Positions 5,310 to 6,442 of a stretch of DNA of 6,442 nt are shown in pieces (positions within the stretch are counted from its first letter, which is position 1; the number at the start of each line of letters is the position of its first letter). The position numbers and the translations under genes were made by a program. This DNA comes from an uncultured Eubacteriales bacterium (lineage in GTDB: Bacteria > Bacillota > Clostridia > Lachnospirales > Lachnospiraceae). Where the stretch lies: the NCBI GenBank assembly GCA_900321525.1, contig ONWL01000088.1, positions 1-6,442 on the forward strand, in the 5' to 3' direction. Under the pieces are notes generated by a model that saw only the letters and a list, made by a program, of their open reading frames with translations, had not been told where the DNA came from and did no database searches.

Positions 5310-6442
5310 ATGGATATCAAAATCCTCACCAATGAGGAGAAGAAAAAGACGACGAAACGCCGGATACAGATTGCAGTTTTATCAGTCTGTATTGTTTTGT
5401 GTTGTTTGTTCAGCGGATCCATTGCAGTGTATCTGTATATTTTTTCTTCATTGGATAAGATGCATTATGTGGAAGACCCTGTAGAGGTGGTCATCAATCC
5501 ACATGTAGAGATAGAAGAGCAAAAGAATCCAGATGAATTGGAAGGCAGCAGTATCGATAGTATTGAGCAGCAGAAGATTGATCAGGCCTTACAGGAAAAT
5601 CTCAGCAAAGGGTTGGTGTATAATTCCCATGTGACCAATATTTTACTGGTGGGCACAGACAAACGTGTGGATTATGACTGGGCGGGAAATTCCGATTCCA
5701 TGATTCTGGTTTCCATCAACAATAATACACATGAGATTGTGCTGACTTCTATTATGCGCGACACGTATGTGACCATCCCGGATTATGGAAATTATAAGAT
5801 CAATTTGGCCCATGCGCTGGGAGGTGCGCCCAAGCTGGTAGAGACCATTGAGGCAAATTTTGGAATTGACATCAGCTATTATGCATCTGTGAATTTCAAT
5901 AGTTTTATTTCCATTATTGATATTATGGGTGGTATTCCCATGTATGTTTCACCGGAGGAAGTGCGGGTTGCCAATCAGTACATAGATGATATGTACGATG
6001 AGGGAGATATTACAGAACACGGAGACTATCTGCCGGAAGAGGGAGGTAACCTGTACCTGACTGGCACGCAGGCACTTGCTTTTTCGAGAATTCGTTATGT
6101 AGGCAATTCTGACTATGAGCGAACGGAGCGGCAGCGTCGGGTATTAGAGGAAGTGGTTGCAAAAGCAAAAAAGTTGTCGTTTGGTCAGTTCCATCGGATC
6201 ATCAATGAGGTGACTCCTTATATCACACACAACATTCCTTCCCAGGAATTGATGAATCTGGTGTTGATGGCTCCTACGTTACTTGGATATGAGTTGATTT
6301 CCGATCGTCTGCCTTATGATGACATGTATCAGATTGTCATCATCAATGGACAGGATATGCTGATTCCAGACTGGCCAAGTACCATTGAGCGTTTTTATGG
6401 TACCATTTATCGCAATGTATCAGAAGAAGAAAAAGTAGAGGA
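5310..6442 (+). CDS. Second LCP (LytR-CpsA-Psr) family ligase, 3' end beyond the window
   Basis: Translation from ATG 5310 stays open to the window edge for 377 complete codons. AAGGA (5300-5304) lies five bases upstream of the start. The protein has a basic cytoplasmic tail (KKKTTKRR, 11-18) and one signal-anchor helix at about 20-47. An acidic, probably extracellular linker follows (about 55-100), then the LCP domain from about 108. Key family positions are present: GTDKR (115-119, with D117), NSDS (127-130, with D129), R150-D151, KINLAH (163-168), GG (207-208), SRIR (259-262) and RTERQR (271-276). The usual Arg before the SD pair is Asn here, while the first LCP has Arg. By family role it should attach exported glycopolymer to peptidoglycan. 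It lies downstream of the exporter genes but has its own promoter. The final residues seen (SEEEKVE) suggest a charged tail continuing past the window. Confidence 0.92.
   Translation, partial: MDIKILTNEEKKKTTKRRIQIAVLSVCIVLCCLFSGSIAVYLYIFSSLDKMHYVEDPVEVVINPHVEIEEQKNPDELEGSSIDSIEQQKIDQALQENLSKGLVYNSHVTNILLVGTDKRVDYDWAGNSDSMILVSINNNTHEIVLTSIMRDTYVTIPDYGNYKINLAHALGGAPKLVETIEANFGIDISYYASVNFNSFISIIDIMGGIPMYVSPEEVRVANQYIDDMYDEGDITEHGDYLPEEGGNLYLTGTQALAFSRIRYVGNSDYERTERQRRVLEEVVAKAKKLSFGQFHRIINEVTPYITHNIPSQELMNLVLMAPTLLGYELISDRLPYDDMYQIVIINGQDMLIPDWPSTIERFYGTIYRNVSEEEKVE

Noticed and set aside
5231..5422. Minus-strand 63-codon frame across the second LCP start
   Set aside because: It overlaps the leader, ribosome binding site and signal-anchor codons of the + strand LCP gene and has no ribosome binding site or domain.

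Overview
The window looks like chromosomal DNA of a low-to-moderate GC Gram-positive bacterium of the Clostridia, most likely a gut Lachnospiraceae relative. This is inferred from the AT-leaning codon use, AGGAGG-type ribosome binding sites, sigma-A promoters of TTGAAA-N17-TATAAT form, and the gene types. TGA serves as a normal stop. All supported genes are on the + strand. They form a cell-surface glycopolymer module flanked by two LytR-CpsA-Psr (LCP) ligase genes.

Layout. Bases 1-72 hold the end of a Lys/Glu-rich reading frame that stops at a TGA. The same frame reopens at 76 as an LCP protein (76-972) with a complete catalytic domain but an incomplete membrane anchor and no ribosome binding site. 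A small zinc-ribbon protein follows (993-1238). A promoter (1311-1339) and a leader of about 120 nt precede a sugar-phosphate nucleotidyltransferase (1465-2382) and a DUF4422 glycosyltransferase-like protein (2424-3227). This unit ends at a strong terminator (3253-3290), which is fused to a perfect 21-bp inverted repeat. A second promoter (3413-3441) drives a two-gene polysaccharide ABC exporter, permease (3470-4348) then ATPase (4353-5081), which ends at another terminator (5103-5139). A third promoter (5165-5193), with a palindrome across its -35 box, drives a second LCP protein that starts at 5310 and is still open at the window end.

How the genes fit together (inference from family knowledge). 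The nucleotidyltransferase would supply an activated sugar. The DUF4422 protein would add a sugar to a lipid-linked glycan. The TagGH/Wzm-Wzt-like transporter would export the undecaprenyl-diphosphate-linked polymer. The LCP proteins would attach it to peptidoglycan. The initiating sugar-phosphate transferase and further glycosyltransferases are not in the window. I see no tRNA, rRNA, CRISPR array, transposase or integrase. No truly novel system is evident; the main oddities are the damaged-looking start of the first LCP gene, the terminator-palindrome structure, and three promoters with identical hexamers and spacing.
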